From contig CANLXM010000001.1 of assembly GCA_947495165.1 (NCBI GenBank), positions 1,178,001 to 1,242,000 of the forward strand: a stretch of DNA of 64,000 nucleotides, given 5' to 3'. This DNA is from an uncultured Cellulomonadaceae bacterium. Its GTDB lineage: Bacteria; Actinomycetota; Actinomycetes; Actinomycetales; Cellulomonadaceae. The notes under the pieces were generated by a model. The model did not search any database. It saw nothing but the letters and a program-made list of their open reading frames with translations, and was not told the origin of the DNA. A program made the position numbers and the translations under genes. This document shows, piece by piece, positions 45,143 to 55,611 of the stretch. Positions within the stretch are counted from its first letter, which is position 1. Every line of letters begins with the position of its first letter.

Positions 45143-45559
45143 ATGGCGCACACCAACGAACCCGACGTCGTGCACCGTCTCCTGACCACCCCGGGACGCT
45201 GGGCCGTCGTCGGGCTGTCCAGCAACACCGCGCGGACGGCCTACGGGGTCGCGCGGTACGTCCAAGACCTCGGCATGACGATCGTGCCGGTGCACCCCCG
45301 CGCCGACGACGTGCACGGCGCACGGGGCTACCCGGACCTCGCGTCGGTCGACGGACCGATCGATGTCGTCGACGTCTTCGTACGCTCCGAGCTCGCGGGC
45401 GCCGTCGTGGACCAGGCGATCGCCGTGGGCGCGACGGCGGTCTGGCTCCAGCTCGGCGTCGTCGACGAGGACGCCGCGCAGCGCGCCACCGCCGCCGGTC
45501 TTGATGTCGTCATGGACACCTGTCCCGCGATGGAGGCGCCTCGCCTCGGGATCGGGTAG
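45143..45559 (+). CDS. CoA-binding domain protein (YccU-like)
   Basis: A 138-residue single-domain Rossmann-fold protein. WAVVGLSSNTARTAYGVARYVQDLGMTIVPVHP is the CoA-binding loop region, and the later segment VWLQLGVVDEDAAQRATAAGLDVVMDTCP is conserved across YccU-like proteins. The C-terminal Cys-Pro is typical. The function is not known in detail. It starts 2 nt after the YciI stop, and its ribosome-binding site (GGGGAGGA) lies within the YciI 3' end. It converges with the SRPBCC gene. Confidence 0.9.
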   Translation: MAHTNEPDVVHRLLTTPGRWAVVGLSSNTARTAYGVARYVQDLGMTIVPVHPRADDVHGARGYPDLASVDGPIDVVDVFVRSELAGAVVDQAIAVGATAVWLQLGVVDEDAAQRATAAGLDVVMDTCPAMEAPRLGIG

Positions 45560-45583
45560 CGCACTCTGGTACGCCCCCGGGCC

Positions 45584-46168
45584 CTATTGCGGGGCGTCGG
45601 AGTCGTCGGCGTCCTCGGCCTCGAGCAGCGCCAGCTGGGCGAGCCGGTCGCGCCAGAACGCCTTCATGACCGCCAGGGCATCGGCGTCAGCGAGGCGGTG
45701 GTGCTGCACCGCGACCCGCGTCCGCCCACCGGCGTCCTCGAGCCGCACGGTCACCCGGCTCCCGTCCGGCCAGTCCCAGCGCACCGACGTGGGCTCGGTG
45801 GCCCCGCGCAGGCTCGGCTCCATGTCCAGCCACCGCGCACGCTGACCCGGGTCGGCGAGCAGTCGGTACGTCGCCACCGTGCCGAGCGGGACGGTCTTGG
45901 TCGCGCTCGCCTCGAACGTCCCGTCGGGACGCTGACCGGCCGCGCGCAGCCCCCGGGCCTGCTCGTACCCGACCGTCAGCGACTGCGCCCACCATCCCTC
46001 GACGCCGCGCTCGCGCACGAGCCAGTCCGCGATGTCGCGGTGCGACCAGCCGGCAGCGCCCGCGCCGTCGAGGTCCGCGAACCACTCCTCGCGGGAACGG
46101 CCCGTGCGCGCGTGCAGGGTGTCCTCGCCGATCGAGGCTGCGTGGGAACGGACGTCGTCGTCGGCCAT
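45584..46168 (-). CDS. DUF4287-like plus SRPBCC (AHSA1-like) domain protein
   Basis: A 194-residue cytoplasmic protein. Residues 10-75 (TGRSREEWFADLDGAGAAGW, DIADWLV, GWWAQSLTVGYEQARGL) match the helical DUF4287-like domain. Residues 85-180 look like a START/SRPBCC lipid-binding fold (SATKTVPLGTVATYRLLADP, TSVRWDWPDGSRV). No specific function is known. CAGACT on the minus strand ends 7 nt before the ATG, supporting a leaderless mRNA. It lies downstream of the F420-0-type ABC transporter genes but has its own promoter-like element. Confidence 0.78.
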   Translation of the reverse strand: MADDDVRSHAASIGEDTLHARTGRSREEWFADLDGAGAAGWSHRDIADWLVRERGVEGWWAQSLTVGYEQARGLRAAGQRPDGTFEASATKTVPLGTVATYRLLADPGQRARWLDMEPSLRGATEPTSVRWDWPDGSRVTVRLEDAGGRTRVAVQHHRLADADALAVMKAFWRDRLAQLALLEAEDADDSDAPQ

Positions 46169-46206
46169 GCGTCCGAGTCTGGCACCGGTCCGCGGGTGCC
46201 GCGCGG

Positions 46207-47039
<833 letters not shown>

Positions 47040-47043
<4 letters not shown>

Positions 47044-48095
47044 GCGATCGACCTCCGCCCGCGCCACAGGATCCAGGCGAACACGGGCGCGCCGATCGCC
47101 GCGGTGACGACCCCGACCGGCAGCTCCCGCGGCTCGAACACCGTGCGCGCGAGCGTGTCCGCCCAGACGAGGAACACGGCGCCGGCGATGGCCGCCACCG
47201 GGAGGAGGGCGCGGTGCCGCGGCCCGGTCAGAGCGCCGACGGCGTGGGGCAGGATCAGCCCCACGAAGCCGATCGACCCCGACTGCGACACGAGCGCGCC
47301 GGTGAGCAGGGCGACGGCCCCGAGCATCACCCAGCGCACCGCGGTGACGTGCAGACCGAGCGTGCTCGCGGCCGCGTCACCGAACGTGAAGGCGTCCAGC
47401 ACGGAGCCCGAGAGCACGAGGGGCGTGCCCAGCAGCAGGAGCGCCCCCGCGGTGACCGCGACCGAGGTCCAGCTGGCCCCGGCCACCGAGCCGAGCAGCC
47501 ACGACAGGATCTCGCGGTAGGAGTCGCCGGTCGCCGACCAGAAGATGACGAAGCTCGTCCCGGCCGCGCACAGCTGGCTGATCGCCAGCCCGGCGAGGAT
47601 CGTGCGCGTGGGCGTGATCGCCCCGAGGGCCCCGGCGAGACCGAGCGCGGCGACGAGCGCGAGGCCGGAGCCGACGAACGCGGCCACCGGGAGCGCCGCG
47701 CTGATGCCCACCACGAGGACGAGCACCGCGCCGAGCGAGGCACCCGAGGACAGCCCGAGCAGATAGGGGTCCGCGAGCGGGTTGCGGGTGAGCGACTGCA
47801 TGACGGCCCCGCACACGGCGAGCCCCGCGCCGACGGCCGCGGCGGTGAGCGTCCGGGGCAGGCGGCCCTCCCAGACGATCGCGTCCCGCAGGGGCTGCTC
47901 GGGCGCGGGGCCGAAACCCAGGTGGTGCGCGACCGAGGCCCAGACCTCGCCCGCCGCGAGGTCAGCGGGGCCGATGAGCACGGCGAGCAGCACGGATCCG
48001 ACGAGCAGCGCGAGGCCGACGGCGATCACGGCCGTCAGGCCGGCCGTCGTCCGGACCCCCGGCGGAGCTGCCGTCTCGGGTGCGTGCCGGAGCAC
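47040..48095 (-). CDS. putative F420-0 ABC transporter, permease (FecCD family)
   Basis: A 351-residue protein with about ten membrane helices. RLPRTLTAAAVGAGLAVCGAVMQSLTRNPLADPYLLGLSSGASLG is the classic FecCD N-terminal signature (residues about 78-122), and SIGFVGLILPHAVGALTGPRHR binds the ATPase. It starts with GTG 3 nt after the binding-protein stop, and its own stop overlaps the ATPase start. It probably works as a homodimer with the neighbouring ATPase and lipoprotein. Substrate assignment rests on the family and on the F420 genes elsewhere in the window. Confidence 0.87.
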
Positions 48096-48098
48096 GGG

Positions 48099-49142
48099 TC
48101 AGTCCTGTCCCAGTGCGGCGACGTCGCGGGCCAGCTGGGCGGCGGCGTCGACCGTGCGCACCCCGGCCTCGGTGGCGGGGAAGTCGATGACGACGTACGC
48201 CTGCTCCTGCACGGCGGTGAGCTTTGAGGTGAGCGGCCCCTCCTCGAGGATCTGGATCTTCTTCTCCGCGCTGTTCCAGGGCGAGTCGACGAGCACGATC
48301 ACGTCCGGGTCGGCGGCAGCGACCTGCTCCCACCCGAACGGGCCCCACGAGTCGTCGATGTCGGCGGCGATGTTGGTGAGCCCTGCGGTCTCCATGAGGA
48401 GCGCGGGCGCCCCGGTGCCGCCGCCGACGTAGGGGGTGTCGGAGCCGGACGAGAACCACAGCGCGGTCAGACCACGCTCGTCGGCGACGATCTCCTCGAG
48501 GGCCGCCTCCTGCTCCGCGACCAGCGCGGCGGCCTCGTCGGCGCGGTCGAAGACCTGGCCGACCATGACGATCTCGCCGAAGACGTCGTCGAAGGTCAGG
48601 GGAGAGGGGCGGTAGTCGTCGCCCTTGCAGGCCGAGGGGGCCACGAACGTGCGCACGTCGAGGGCCTCGAGCGCCGCCCGCTCGCCCGCGCCGTCGGCGG
48701 CGAAGACGGACTCCCAGCCCGCGTAGACGAGGTCCGGCTCGTGCTCGAGCACCGCTTCCTGCCCCGGCACGCGGTCGGAGATCACGGGGATCTTCGCGGC
48801 CTGCGTGGTGTACGGCTCCGGGGCTGGGCCGTCCGGATAGGCGGTCGCGACGATCGTGTCGCCGGCGCCGAGGGCCAGGAGCATCTCCGTGGTGGCGGAC
48901 TTGACGGTCACGACGCGCTGCGGGGCCGCGTCGAACGTCACGAACGTCCCGCAGTTGTCGAGCGTCAGGGGATAGGTGCTGCTCCCCAGCACGAGCCCGG
49001 CGGTCTCGACCGGCTCGCTCGTCGCCTCAGGTTCCCGCGCGTCTCGGCTGCCGCACGCGGCGGTGCCCAGAGCGACGAGGGCCACCAGGGCGGCGGTGCG
49101 GACCACGCTGGTCGCAGGGCGACGGTGGGACGTGAGGGGCAC
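48099..49142 (-). CDS. putative F420-0 ABC transporter, substrate-binding lipoprotein
   Basis: A 347-residue lipoprotein with the lipobox TAAC and a FhuD/BtuF-like two-lobe fold. YPLTLDNCGTFVTFDAAPQRVVT, SATTEMLLALGAGD, DLVYAGWESVFAADG and SACKGDDYRPSPLTFDDVFG agree with what I recall of TIGR03868, the periplasmic component of the putative F420-0 transporter. The GTG at 49142 has GGAG 7 nt upstream. It lies 122 nt downstream of proC on the same strand, in the first position of the transporter operon. The substrate is inferred. Confidence 0.87.
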   Translation of the reverse strand: MPLTSHRRPATSVVRTAALVALVALGTAACGSRDAREPEATSEPVETAGLVLGSSTYPLTLDNCGTFVTFDAAPQRVVTVKSATTEMLLALGAGDTIVATAYPDGPAPEPYTTQAAKIPVISDRVPGQEAVLEHEPDLVYAGWESVFAADGAGERAALEALDVRTFVAPSACKGDDYRPSPLTFDDVFGEIVMVGQVFDRADEAAALVAEQEAALEEIVADERGLTALWFSSGSDTPYVGGGTGAPALLMETAGLTNIAADIDDSWGPFGWEQVAAADPDVIVLVDSPWNSAEKKIQILEEGPLTSKLTAVQEQAYVVIDFPATEAGVRTVDAAAQLARDVAALGQD

Positions 49143-49264
49143 GGAGGATCTCCAAGGAGCGCGAGGACGACGGGCGGGGCGCGCGGACCTGCGCACCAGC
49201 GGACCAGCGGCCCAAGGCGGTGGCCGCTCCGTCGGACCAAATCGAGTCCGAGATCGCCCTCAGG

Positions 49265-50092
49265 CTACCGCGCGCAGTCGTCCTGGGGACGGGCGAGCTC
49301 GATGTCGCGGTCGATCGTGGCTTGCACGCCGTCGACGACCGTCGACACGAAGCCGCCGTCCTCGAGCGCCATGAGGCCCGCGATCGTCGTCCCGCCCGGG
49401 GAGCACACCTTGTCGATCAGCACCCACGGGGCGTCGCCCGACTCGAGGATCATCTGGGCGCTGCCGAGGACCGTCTGCGCGGCGATGCGCGTCGCCTGGT
49501 CCTTGGGCATGCCGGCGCGCAGTGCGCCACGAGCGAGCGCGTCGATGAAGAGGTAGGCGTAGGCGGGGGCGCTGCCGGCGATCGCCGTGTAGGTCGAGAA
49601 CTGGTGCTCGGGCAGCTCGACCGCCGCGCCGACGGCCCCGAACAGGTCGAGCACGGTCTGGACCTGCGCACGCGTGGCCGTCGCGTTCCCGGTGACCGCG
49701 GCCATGCCGGCCCCGACCATCGCGTTGACGTTGGGCATCACGCGCACCACGGCGACGTCGTGCTCTCCGAGCAAGGTCTCGATCGCGGCGAGCGGTGTGC
49801 CAGCCGCGATCGACACGACGAGCGTGCCGCGCTCGGCGATCGCGGGGGCGAGCGGGGGCAGCGCGGCAGCGAACACCTGTGGCTTGATCGCGAGCACGAG
49901 GGCGTCGACCGCCCGCACCAGGTCCTCGGCCGACGCCGCAGCGGCCCCTCCGACGGACGTCGCGAGGTCACCAGCCTTCGCCTGGTCCGTGTCGAACACG
50001 TGGACGTCCGCACCCGCGACGACGCCCTGGGCGACGGCGCCGCGCACGATCGCCGTCGCCATGTTGCCCGCACCCAGGAAACCGATCTTCAT
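49265..50092 (-). CDS. proC: pyrroline-5-carboxylate reductase
   Basis: A 275-residue enzyme that reduces pyrroline-5-carboxylate to proline with NAD(P)H. The Rossmann motif GFLGAGNMA is at residues 4-12, VLAIKPQ near 68, VRVMPNVNAMVGAG near 113 and the C-terminal PROSITE-type region SPGGTTIAGLMALEDGG near 235. A GAGGG site lies upstream of the ATG. It is divergent from the region holding the Cys-rich leader ORF and the ileS T-box. Confidence 0.95.
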   Translation of the reverse strand: MKIGFLGAGNMATAIVRGAVAQGVVAGADVHVFDTDQAKAGDLATSVGGAAAASAEDLVRAVDALVLAIKPQVFAAALPPLAPAIAERGTLVVSIAAGTPLAAIETLLGEHDVAVVRVMPNVNAMVGAGMAAVTGNATATRAQVQTVLDLFGAVGAAVELPEHQFSTYTAIAGSAPAYAYLFIDALARGALRAGMPKDQATRIAAQTVLGSAQMILESGDAPWVLIDKVCSPGGTTIAGLMALEDGGFVSTVVDGVQATIDRDIELARPQDDCAR

Positions 50093-50204
50093 GTCCGTCC
50101 CGCCCTCGTCCGTCGCCTGGGCCCACCCTAGAGCGCGCCGGGCGGCGGGGCGACGCGCGCCCACGACCGGCGCGTCCCACCATGCGGACATCTGGGTGAG
50201 GGGC

Positions 50205-50233
50205 TTGGCGCGGTGCGGCCGTCGCCGCATGAT
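50205..50233 (+). promoter_or_regulatory. promoter of the Cys-rich leader ORF
   Basis: TTGGCG (50205-50210), a 17-nt spacer and CATGAT (50228-50233). The -10 ends 7 nt before the ATG at 50241, so the mRNA is predicted to start at or next to the start codon. The same CATGAT hexamer precedes rpiB. Confidence 0.55.
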
Positions 50234-50240
50234 CCTGCCC

Positions 50241-50321
50241 ATGAGCACCCGGACCAGCGCGCGCGTCGTCGCGGTGTCCGTCGTGCCCGCAGTGGTCCGC
50301 TGCTGCGTTGCGTGTTGTTGA
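50241..50321 (+). CDS. leaderless Cys-rich leader peptide
   Basis: A 26-residue ORF ending VVRCCVACC, with four Cys codons (TGC TGC, TGT TGT) among its last six. It begins at the predicted transcript start. A leaderless poly-Cys small ORF of this design is known in mycobacteria to sense cysteine and control a downstream sulfur operon. Here the next candidate genes are a small ORF at 50388 and ileS, neither an obvious sulfur gene, so the regulated target is unclear. The Cys density and promoter spacing argue against chance. Confidence 0.5.
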   Translation: MSTRTSARVVAVSVVPAVVRCCVACC

Positions 50322-50387
50322 GGCTCCCGCCTCCGACCCGCCGACCCGCGCGCCGTCCCTGCGCGCCCGCACCCCTCAGGACGCCTC

Positions 50388-50579
50388 ATGCTCGCTCCCG
50401 CCCCCACCGCACCCTCGTCCCGCGCCCGACGTGCCGCCCGCGCTGATCCCGAACCCACGCGTGCGCCGGACGTCGGCCGGGACGCGCGCCTCGCCTCGCG
50501 CCACCACGCCGGCCCCGCCACGGTCGAAGAGCTCGTCGCGCGCGACATCGGGGCCTTCAGCCTGCGGCGTCGGCCCTGA
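50388..50579 (+). CDS. possible small hypothetical protein
   Basis: A 63-residue ORF with high third-position GC and no recognised family. The Arg/Ala/Pro-rich N-terminal half is featureless, but the C-terminal segment ATVEELVARDIGAFSLRRRP looks like a genuine helix with a basic tail. AGGA lies about 7 nt before the ATG. It begins 66 nt after the Cys-rich leader ORF and ends just before the ileS promoter, so it would be the natural target of the leader. The coding status is uncertain. Confidence 0.3.
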   Translation: MLAPAPTAPSSRARRAARADPEPTRAPDVGRDARLASRHHAGPATVEELVARDIGAFSLRRRP

Positions 50580-50583
50580 TCCG

Positions 50584-50612
50584 CTGGACGGCCGCGCCCG
50601 CCGGGCTACCAT
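50584..50612 (+). promoter_or_regulatory. ileS promoter
   Basis: CTGGAC (50584-50589), a 17-nt spacer and TACCAT (50607-50612). The predicted start near 50619 coincides with the 5' end of T-box stem I. Confidence 0.5.
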
Positions 50613-50618
50613 GGAGCC

Positions 50619-50870
50619 ACAGGCATCGACCCGGCCATCACCGGTGAGCCTCCGGAAGAACAGGCCCGCCCCGGCGGGCCCCAGTAGAACCGGACGGGAG
50701 CGGCCCGTCACAGCCGGACGAGTGGCCAGGCCACCGAGCGCCGTGAGGCGCCGCGGAGCAGGGCAAGCGGGGTGGTACCGCGGCGCAGGAGCACGAGCAG
50801 TCGTGACGGGCGTCGTCCTCGCAGACGAGCAGCACCTACCACCGTCCGCCGGCCCGCCCGCACCAGGAGT
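50619..50870 (+). promoter_or_regulatory. ileS T-box riboswitch (ultrashort stem I, translational type)
   Basis: The T-box core GGTGGTACCGCGG is at 50771-50783, with UGGU (50773-50776) able to pair with the NCCA end of uncharged tRNA. Stem I is very short: CCGG (50631-50634) pairs with CCGG (50641-50644), and the isoleucine specifier ATC (50637-50639) sits in the 6-nt apical loop. The ileS ribosome-binding site AGGAG (50865-50869) closes the leader, and no terminator is seen. This matches the translational T-boxes known for actinobacterial ileS, where uncharged tRNA-Ile frees the ribosome-binding site. Confidence 0.88.
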
Positions 50871-50875
50871 CTTCG

Positions 50876-53800
50876 ATGGCCTACCCCCTGCACCGCCCCG
50901 ACGGCGTCGTCCCCGCCTCGCCGCACCTGCCCTCGCTCGAGCGCGACGTGCTCGCCCACTGGCAGGCGGACGGCACGTTCCAGGCGTCGATCGACCAGCG
51001 CCCCGCCGGTGACCAGGGCAGCAACGAGTTCGTGTTCTACGACGGCCCGCCGTTCGCGAACGGCCTGCCGCACTACGGTCACCTGCTGACCGGGTACGCC
51101 AAGGACGTCGTGCCGCGCTACCAGACCATGCGCGGCAAGCGGGTCGAGCGACGCTTCGGCTGGGACACGCACGGCCTGCCCGCCGAGCTCGAGGCCGAGC
51201 GGATCCTCGGGATCACGGACAAGTCCCAGATCGAGGAGATGGGCATCGACACGTTCAACGCGGCGTGCCGCGAGTCGGTGCTCAAGTACACGGACCAGTG
51301 GGAGGAGTACGTCACCCGCCAGGCACGCTGGGTCGACTTCGACAACGACTACAAGACGCTCGACGTCACTTTCATGGAGTCGGTGATCTGGGCGTTCAAG
51401 CAGCTCCACGACAAGGGTCTCGCGTACGAGGGCTATCGCGTGCTGCCGTACTGCTGGCGTGACGAGACGCCGCTGTCCAACCACGAGCTGCGGATGGACG
51501 ACGACGTCTACCAGTCGCGCCAGGACCCCGCCCTGACCGTGGGCGTGCGCCTGGAGACCGGCGAGCTCGCCCTGATCTGGACGACGACGCCCTGGACCCT
51601 GCCGTCCAACCTCGCCATCGCCGTCGGGCCCGACGTCGAGTACGTCGTCGTGCGTCCGGGCGACGCCTCGGCCGTGGCCGGCCAGGAGGTCGTGCTCGGG
51701 GCCGCGCGGCTCGGCGCGTACGCCAAGGAGCTGGACCTGGGTGAGGACCCGGCCGCGCACGTGGTGCGGACGGTCACGGGTGCGGACCTCGCGGGGCGGC
51801 GCTACACCCCGCCGTTCGACTACTTCGCCGACGGCGGGCACGTCGCGGGCGCCGAGGACGCCACGTCGAACCCGGCGGCCCACCAGATCCTCGCGGCGGA
51901 CTTCGTCACGACGGAGGACGGCACGGGCCTCGTGCACCTCGCGCCCGCCTTCGGCGAGGACGACATGGCGGTCTGCGACGCCGCGGGCATCCACCCCGTC
52001 GTGCCCGTCGACGCGCGCGGTCGTTTCACCGTCGCCGTGCCGGACTACGCGGGCCAGCAGGTGTTCGACGCCAACCCCCAGGTCATCAAGGACCTCAAGG
52101 AGGGCACGGGGCCGCTCGCGCGCACCGCGGCCGAGCAGCGGGCGGTCGTGCTGCGCCACGAGACCTACCAGCACTCCTACCCCCACTGCTGGCGTTGCCG
52201 GAACCCGCTGATCTACAAGGCCGTGTCGAGCTGGTTCGTCCGGGTCACGCAGTTCCGCGACCGCATGGTCGAGCTGAACCAGGACATCACCTGGACGCCC
52301 GAGCACATCAAGGACGGGCAGTTCGGCAAGTGGCTGGCCGGCGCCCGCGACTGGTCGATCTCTCGCAACCGCTACTGGGGCACGCCGATCCCCGTGTGGG
52401 TGTCGGACGACCCCGCCTTCCCGCGCACCGACGTCTACGGGTCGCTCGCCGACCTCGAGGCGGACTTCGGCGTGCCCGTGACGGACCTGCACCGCCCGTT
52501 CATCGACTCCCTCACGCGCCCCAACCCGGACGACCCCACGGGCCGCGCCACGATGCGCCGCATCCCGGACGTGCTCGACGTCTGGTTCGACTCGGGCGCG
52601 ATGCCGTTCGCCCAGGTGCACTACCCGTTCGAGAACCGGGAGTGGTTCGAGGACCACCACCCGGGCGACTTCATCGTCGAGTACATCGGGCAGACCCGCG
52701 GCTGGTTCTACACCCTGCACGTCCTGGCCACGGCGCTGTTCGACCGCCCAGCGTTCCGGACGGCGGTGTCGCACGGCATCGTCCTCGGCTCGGACGGCCG
52801 CAAGATGAGCAAGTCGCTGCGCAACTACCCGGACGTGTCGGAGGTCCTCGACCGCGACGGCTCGGACGCGATGCGCTGGTTCCTGATGAGCTCGCCGATC
52901 CTGCGCGGCGGCAACCTCGTGGTCACCGAGGACGGCATCCGGGACGCGGTGCGCCAGGTCCTGCTGCCCGTGTGGAGCACCTACTACTTCTTCACCCTGT
53001 ACGCGGGAGCCGCGAACGCCGGTGCCGGCTACGAGGCGCGCCGGGTCACGCCCGACGAGGTCGCCGGCCTGCCGGTGATGGACCGCTACCTGCTGGCGCG
53101 CTCGGAGCGCCTGGTCCGCGTGGTCACGGAGCAGCTCGACGCGTACGACATCGCCGGCGCGTGCGAGACGGTGCGTGAGCACCTCGACGTGCTGACCAAC
53201 TGGTACGTGCGCACCCAGCGCGACCGGTTCTGGGACGAGGACGCCGACGCGTTCAACACCCTGTGGACGGCGCTCGAGGTCCTGACCCGCGTCATGGCGC
53301 CGCTCGCGCCCCTGCTCACCGAGGAGGTCTGGCGCGGGCTCACCGGCGGGCGCTCCGTGCACCTGACCGACTGGCCGACCCAGGACGACGCGGTGCTGGT
53401 CGCGGACGACGTGCTCGTGGAGACCATGGACCGGGTGCGTGCGGCGTGCTCGCTGAGCCTGGGGGTGCGCAAGGCCAACAAGCTGCGCGTGCGCCAGCCG
53501 CTGGCCCGCCTCACGGTCGTCGTCGAGGACCCGACCGCGCTCGCGCCCTACACCGACCTGCTCGCCTCCGAGCTCAACGTCAAGGACGTCGCGCTCGTGG
53601 GCCTCGAGTCCGGCGCGGCCGAGCAGTTCGGCATCTCGCGTCGCCTCACGGTCAACGCACGTGCCGCGGGCCCGCGCCTCGGCAAGGGCGTCCAGTCGGC
53701 CATCAAGGCGGCCAAGGCCGGGCAGTGGCGCGAGGATGCCGACGGCACGGTCGTGCTCGAGACGCCCGAGGGCGACGTGCCGCTCCAGGAGGGCGAGTAC

Positions 53801-54169
53801 GACGTCGCGACCGTGGTCGAGCAGGGCGAGGGTGCCGTCGGCGCCGCCGTCCTGGACGGCGGGGGGTTCGTGGTGCTGGACCTGACGCTCACCGACGCGC
53901 TCGTCGCCGAGGGGTTCGCCCGCGACGTCGTCCGTGAGGTCCAGGACGCGCGCAAGGCAGCCGACCTGCACGTGGCCGACCGCATCGACCTCGCGCTCGT
54001 CGTCCCCGCCGCGCAGGTCGCGGCGGTCGAGACCTTCGCGGACCTGATCCGGTCCGAGACGCTCGCGCTCTCGCTCGACGTCGTCCCCGGGGACGCGCTC
54101 GAGGTCCGCGTGACCCGTCGCGCGGACGACTCCGCCGGCACCGCAGCGAACGACGGAGGAACCCTGTGA
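50876..54169 (+). CDS. ileS: isoleucine-tRNA ligase
   Basis: A 1097-residue class I synthetase. The HIGH-type motif HYGH is near residue 66 and KMSKS starts at residue 643. The CP1 editing domain lies between them and the C-terminal anticodon-binding and extended domains follow. Length and motifs ([17 protein letters not shown]) fit the eukaryote-like IleS type of mycobacteria, often naturally tolerant of mupirocin; the tolerance is inference. AGGAG lies 6 nt before the ATG and is the predicted target of the T-box. The stop overlaps the folC GTG by 4 nt, coupling the two genes. Confidence 0.96.
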   Translation: MAYPLHRPDGVVPASPHLPSLERDVLAHWQADGTFQASIDQRPAGDQGSNEFVFYDGPPFANGLPHYGHLLTGYAKDVVPRYQTMRGKRVERRFGWDTHGLPAELEAERILGITDKSQIEEMGIDTFNAACRESVLKYTDQWEEYVTRQARWVDFDNDYKTLDVTFMESVIWAFKQLHDKGLAYEGYRVLPYCWRDETPLSNHELRMDDDVYQSRQDPALTVGVRLETGELALIWTTTPWTLPSNLAIAVGPDVEYVVVRPGDASAVAGQEVVLGAARLGAYAKELDLGEDPAAHVVRTVTGADLAGRRYTPPFDYFADGGHVAGAEDATSNPAAHQILAADFVTTEDGTGLVHLAPAFGEDDMAVCDAAGIHPVVPVDARGRFTVAVPDYAGQQVFDANPQVIKDLKEGTGPLARTAAEQRAVVLRHETYQHSYPHCWRCRNPLIYKAVSSWFVRVTQFRDRMVELNQDITWTPEHIKDGQFGKWLAGARDWSISRNRYWGTPIPVWVSDDPAFPRTDVYGSLADLEADFGVPVTDLHRPFIDSLTRPNPDDPTGRATMRRIPDVLDVWFDSGAMPFAQVHYPFENREWFEDHHPGDFIVEYIGQTRGWFYTLHVLATALFDRPAFRTAVSHGIVLGSDGRKMSKSLRNYPDVSEVLDRDGSDAMRWFLMSSPILRGGNLVVTEDGIRDAVRQVLLPVWSTYYFFTLYAGAANAGAGYEARRVTPDEVAGLPVMDRYLLARSERLVRVVTEQLDAYDIAGACETVREHLDVLTNWYVRTQRDRFWDEDADAFNTLWTALEVLTRVMAPLAPLLTEEVWRGLTGGRSVHLTDWPTQDDAVLVADDVLVETMDRVRAACSLSLGVRKANKLRVRQPLARLTVVVEDPTALAPYTDLLASELNVKDVALVGLESGAAEQFGISRRLTVNARAAGPRLGKGVQSAIKAAKAGQWREDADGTVVLETPEGDVPLQEGEYDVATVVEQGEGAVGAAVLDGGGFVVLDLTLTDALVAEGFARDVVREVQDARKAADLHVADRIDLALVVPAAQVAAVETFADLIRSETLALSLDVVPGDALEVRVTRRADDSAGTAANDGGTL

Positions 54170-55524
54170 GCGCACCCGACTCCCGCGACGCCCTGGCTGA
54201 GGTGTACGCCTCGATCATGGATCGCAGCCCGGAGCACGACTTCGAGCCCACGCTCGGGCGCGTGCAGCGGGTGTGCGAGCTCCTCGGCGACCCGCAGGGG
54301 GCCTACCGCGTCGTGCACCTGACGGGCACGAACGGCAAGACGTCGACCGCCCGGATGGTCGAACGGCTCGTGCGCGAGCACGGCCTGCGCACGGGTCGGT
54401 TCACGAGCCCGCACCTGGCGAGCGTCACCGAGCGGATCGCGATCGACGGCGAGCCGCTGAGCGACGAGCGGTTCGTCGAGGTCTGGCAGGACGTCGCGCC
54501 GTACGTGCACATGGTCGACGTCGAGTCGCAGGCGACCGGCGGACCGCGGCTCAGCTTCTTCGAGGTGCTCACCGTGATGGCGTTCGCCGCGTTCGCGGAC
54601 GCCCCGGTCGACGTCGCGATCATCGAGGTCGGCATGGGCGGCACCTGGGACTCGACCAACGTGGCCGACGGCGACGTCGCGGTGCTCACCCCGATCGCGC
54701 TCGACCACCAGCGGTGGCTGGGTCACACCGTCGGCGAGATCGCGGACACCAAGGCGGGCATCATCAAGCCGGGCGCGACGGTGGTCCTCGCCGCGCAGTC
54801 CGAGGAGGTCGAGGGCGTCGTCCTGGCGGTCGCCGCCGAGCGCGGCTCGCGCGTGGTGCGCGAGGGTGCGGAGCTGTCGGTGGCGGCCCGGCGCGTCGCT
54901 GTCGGCGGTCAGCTGATCGACCTCAGCACGCCGGGCGGTCTGTACACCGAGATCTTCCTGCCGCTGCACGGCGCGCACCAGGCGCAGAACGCGCTGCTGG
55001 CGCTCGCGACCACCGAGGCGCTCGTCACGGGCGGGGCCGCGCTCTCGGGCGAGGTCGTCGAGGCGGCCTTCGGGGACGTCGACTCTCCCGGACGTCTCGA
55101 GGTCGTGCGCTCGAGCCCGACGATCGTCGTCGACGCGGCGCACAACCCGGCGGGAGCGGAGGCGCTGGTGGCGGCCCTCGACGAGTCGTTCGGCTTCACC
55201 CGCCTGATCGGCGTGATCGGCGTGCTCGCGGACAAGGACGCCGAGTCGCTGCTGTCCGTCCTCGAGCCCGTCCTCGCCGAGGTCGTCGTCACGCAGTCCG
55301 GCTCCGACCGGTCGCTGCCGACGGACGACCTCGCGGAGATCGCGGTCGAGGTGTTCGGTGAGGACCGCGTGCACGTCGAGCCGCGCCTGGACGACGCGCT
55401 CGACCGCGCCGCCGGTCTGGCGGAGCGTGACGACACCACGGGTGTCGGCACGGGGACGGGCGTCGTGGTGGCGGGGTCCGTGATCCTCGCCGCCGAGGTC
55501 CGCAGGCTGCTCGGCCGCCCCTGA
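54166..55524 (+). CDS. folC: folylpolyglutamate synthase / dihydrofolate synthase
   Basis: A 452-residue Mur-ligase-like enzyme that adds glutamate to folates. The ATP loop is GTNGKTST near residue 54. [13 protein letters not shown] is the folate-family signature, [11 protein letters not shown] and [22 protein letters not shown] are central motifs, and DAAHNPAG near 324 completes the set. Its GTG overlaps the ileS stop (GTGA), so it is co-translated and placed under T-box control. In mycobacteria valS, not ileS, occupies the upstream position. A DUF4233 gene usually follows folC directly but is 4.8 kb away here. Confidence 0.95.
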   Translation: MSAPDSRDALAEVYASIMDRSPEHDFEPTLGRVQRVCELLGDPQGAYRVVHLTGTNGKTSTARMVERLVREHGLRTGRFTSPHLASVTERIAIDGEPLSDERFVEVWQDVAPYVHMVDVESQATGGPRLSFFEVLTVMAFAAFADAPVDVAIIEVGMGGTWDSTNVADGDVAVLTPIALDHQRWLGHTVGEIADTKAGIIKPGATVVLAAQSEEVEGVVLAVAAERGSRVVREGAELSVAARRVAVGGQLIDLSTPGGLYTEIFLPLHGAHQAQNALLALATTEALVTGGAALSGEVVEAAFGDVDSPGRLEVVRSSPTIVVDAAHNPAGAEALVAALDESFGFTRLIGVIGVLADKDAESLLSVLEPVLAEVVVTQSGSDRSLPTDDLAEIAVEVFGEDRVHVEPRLDDALDRAAGLAERDDTTGVGTGTGVVVAGSVILAAEVRRLLGRP

Positions 55525-55611
55525 ACCTTGGCGGTCGCGGGGCCCGCGGGGGCATAGTGGCGAGGGCGGGCGCGCGTTCGCGCGTCGGCCCGAGGCTGAA
55601 GGAGAACCGAG

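Larger units (their letters stand above)
50093..50875 (+). other. 783-bp region between proC and ileS
   Basis: Contains, in order, a promoter with a leaderless Cys-rich leader ORF, a possible 63-codon gene, the ileS promoter and the ileS T-box leader (all listed separately). Bases 50093-50200 hold nothing recognisable beyond the proC promoter region. Confidence 0.6.

Noticed and set aside
49143-49264. Cobalamin riboswitch upstream of the ABC transporter
   Set aside because: FecCD-type transporters are often B12-regulated, but no GCCACTG-type B12 box or matching stems are found on the minus strand.
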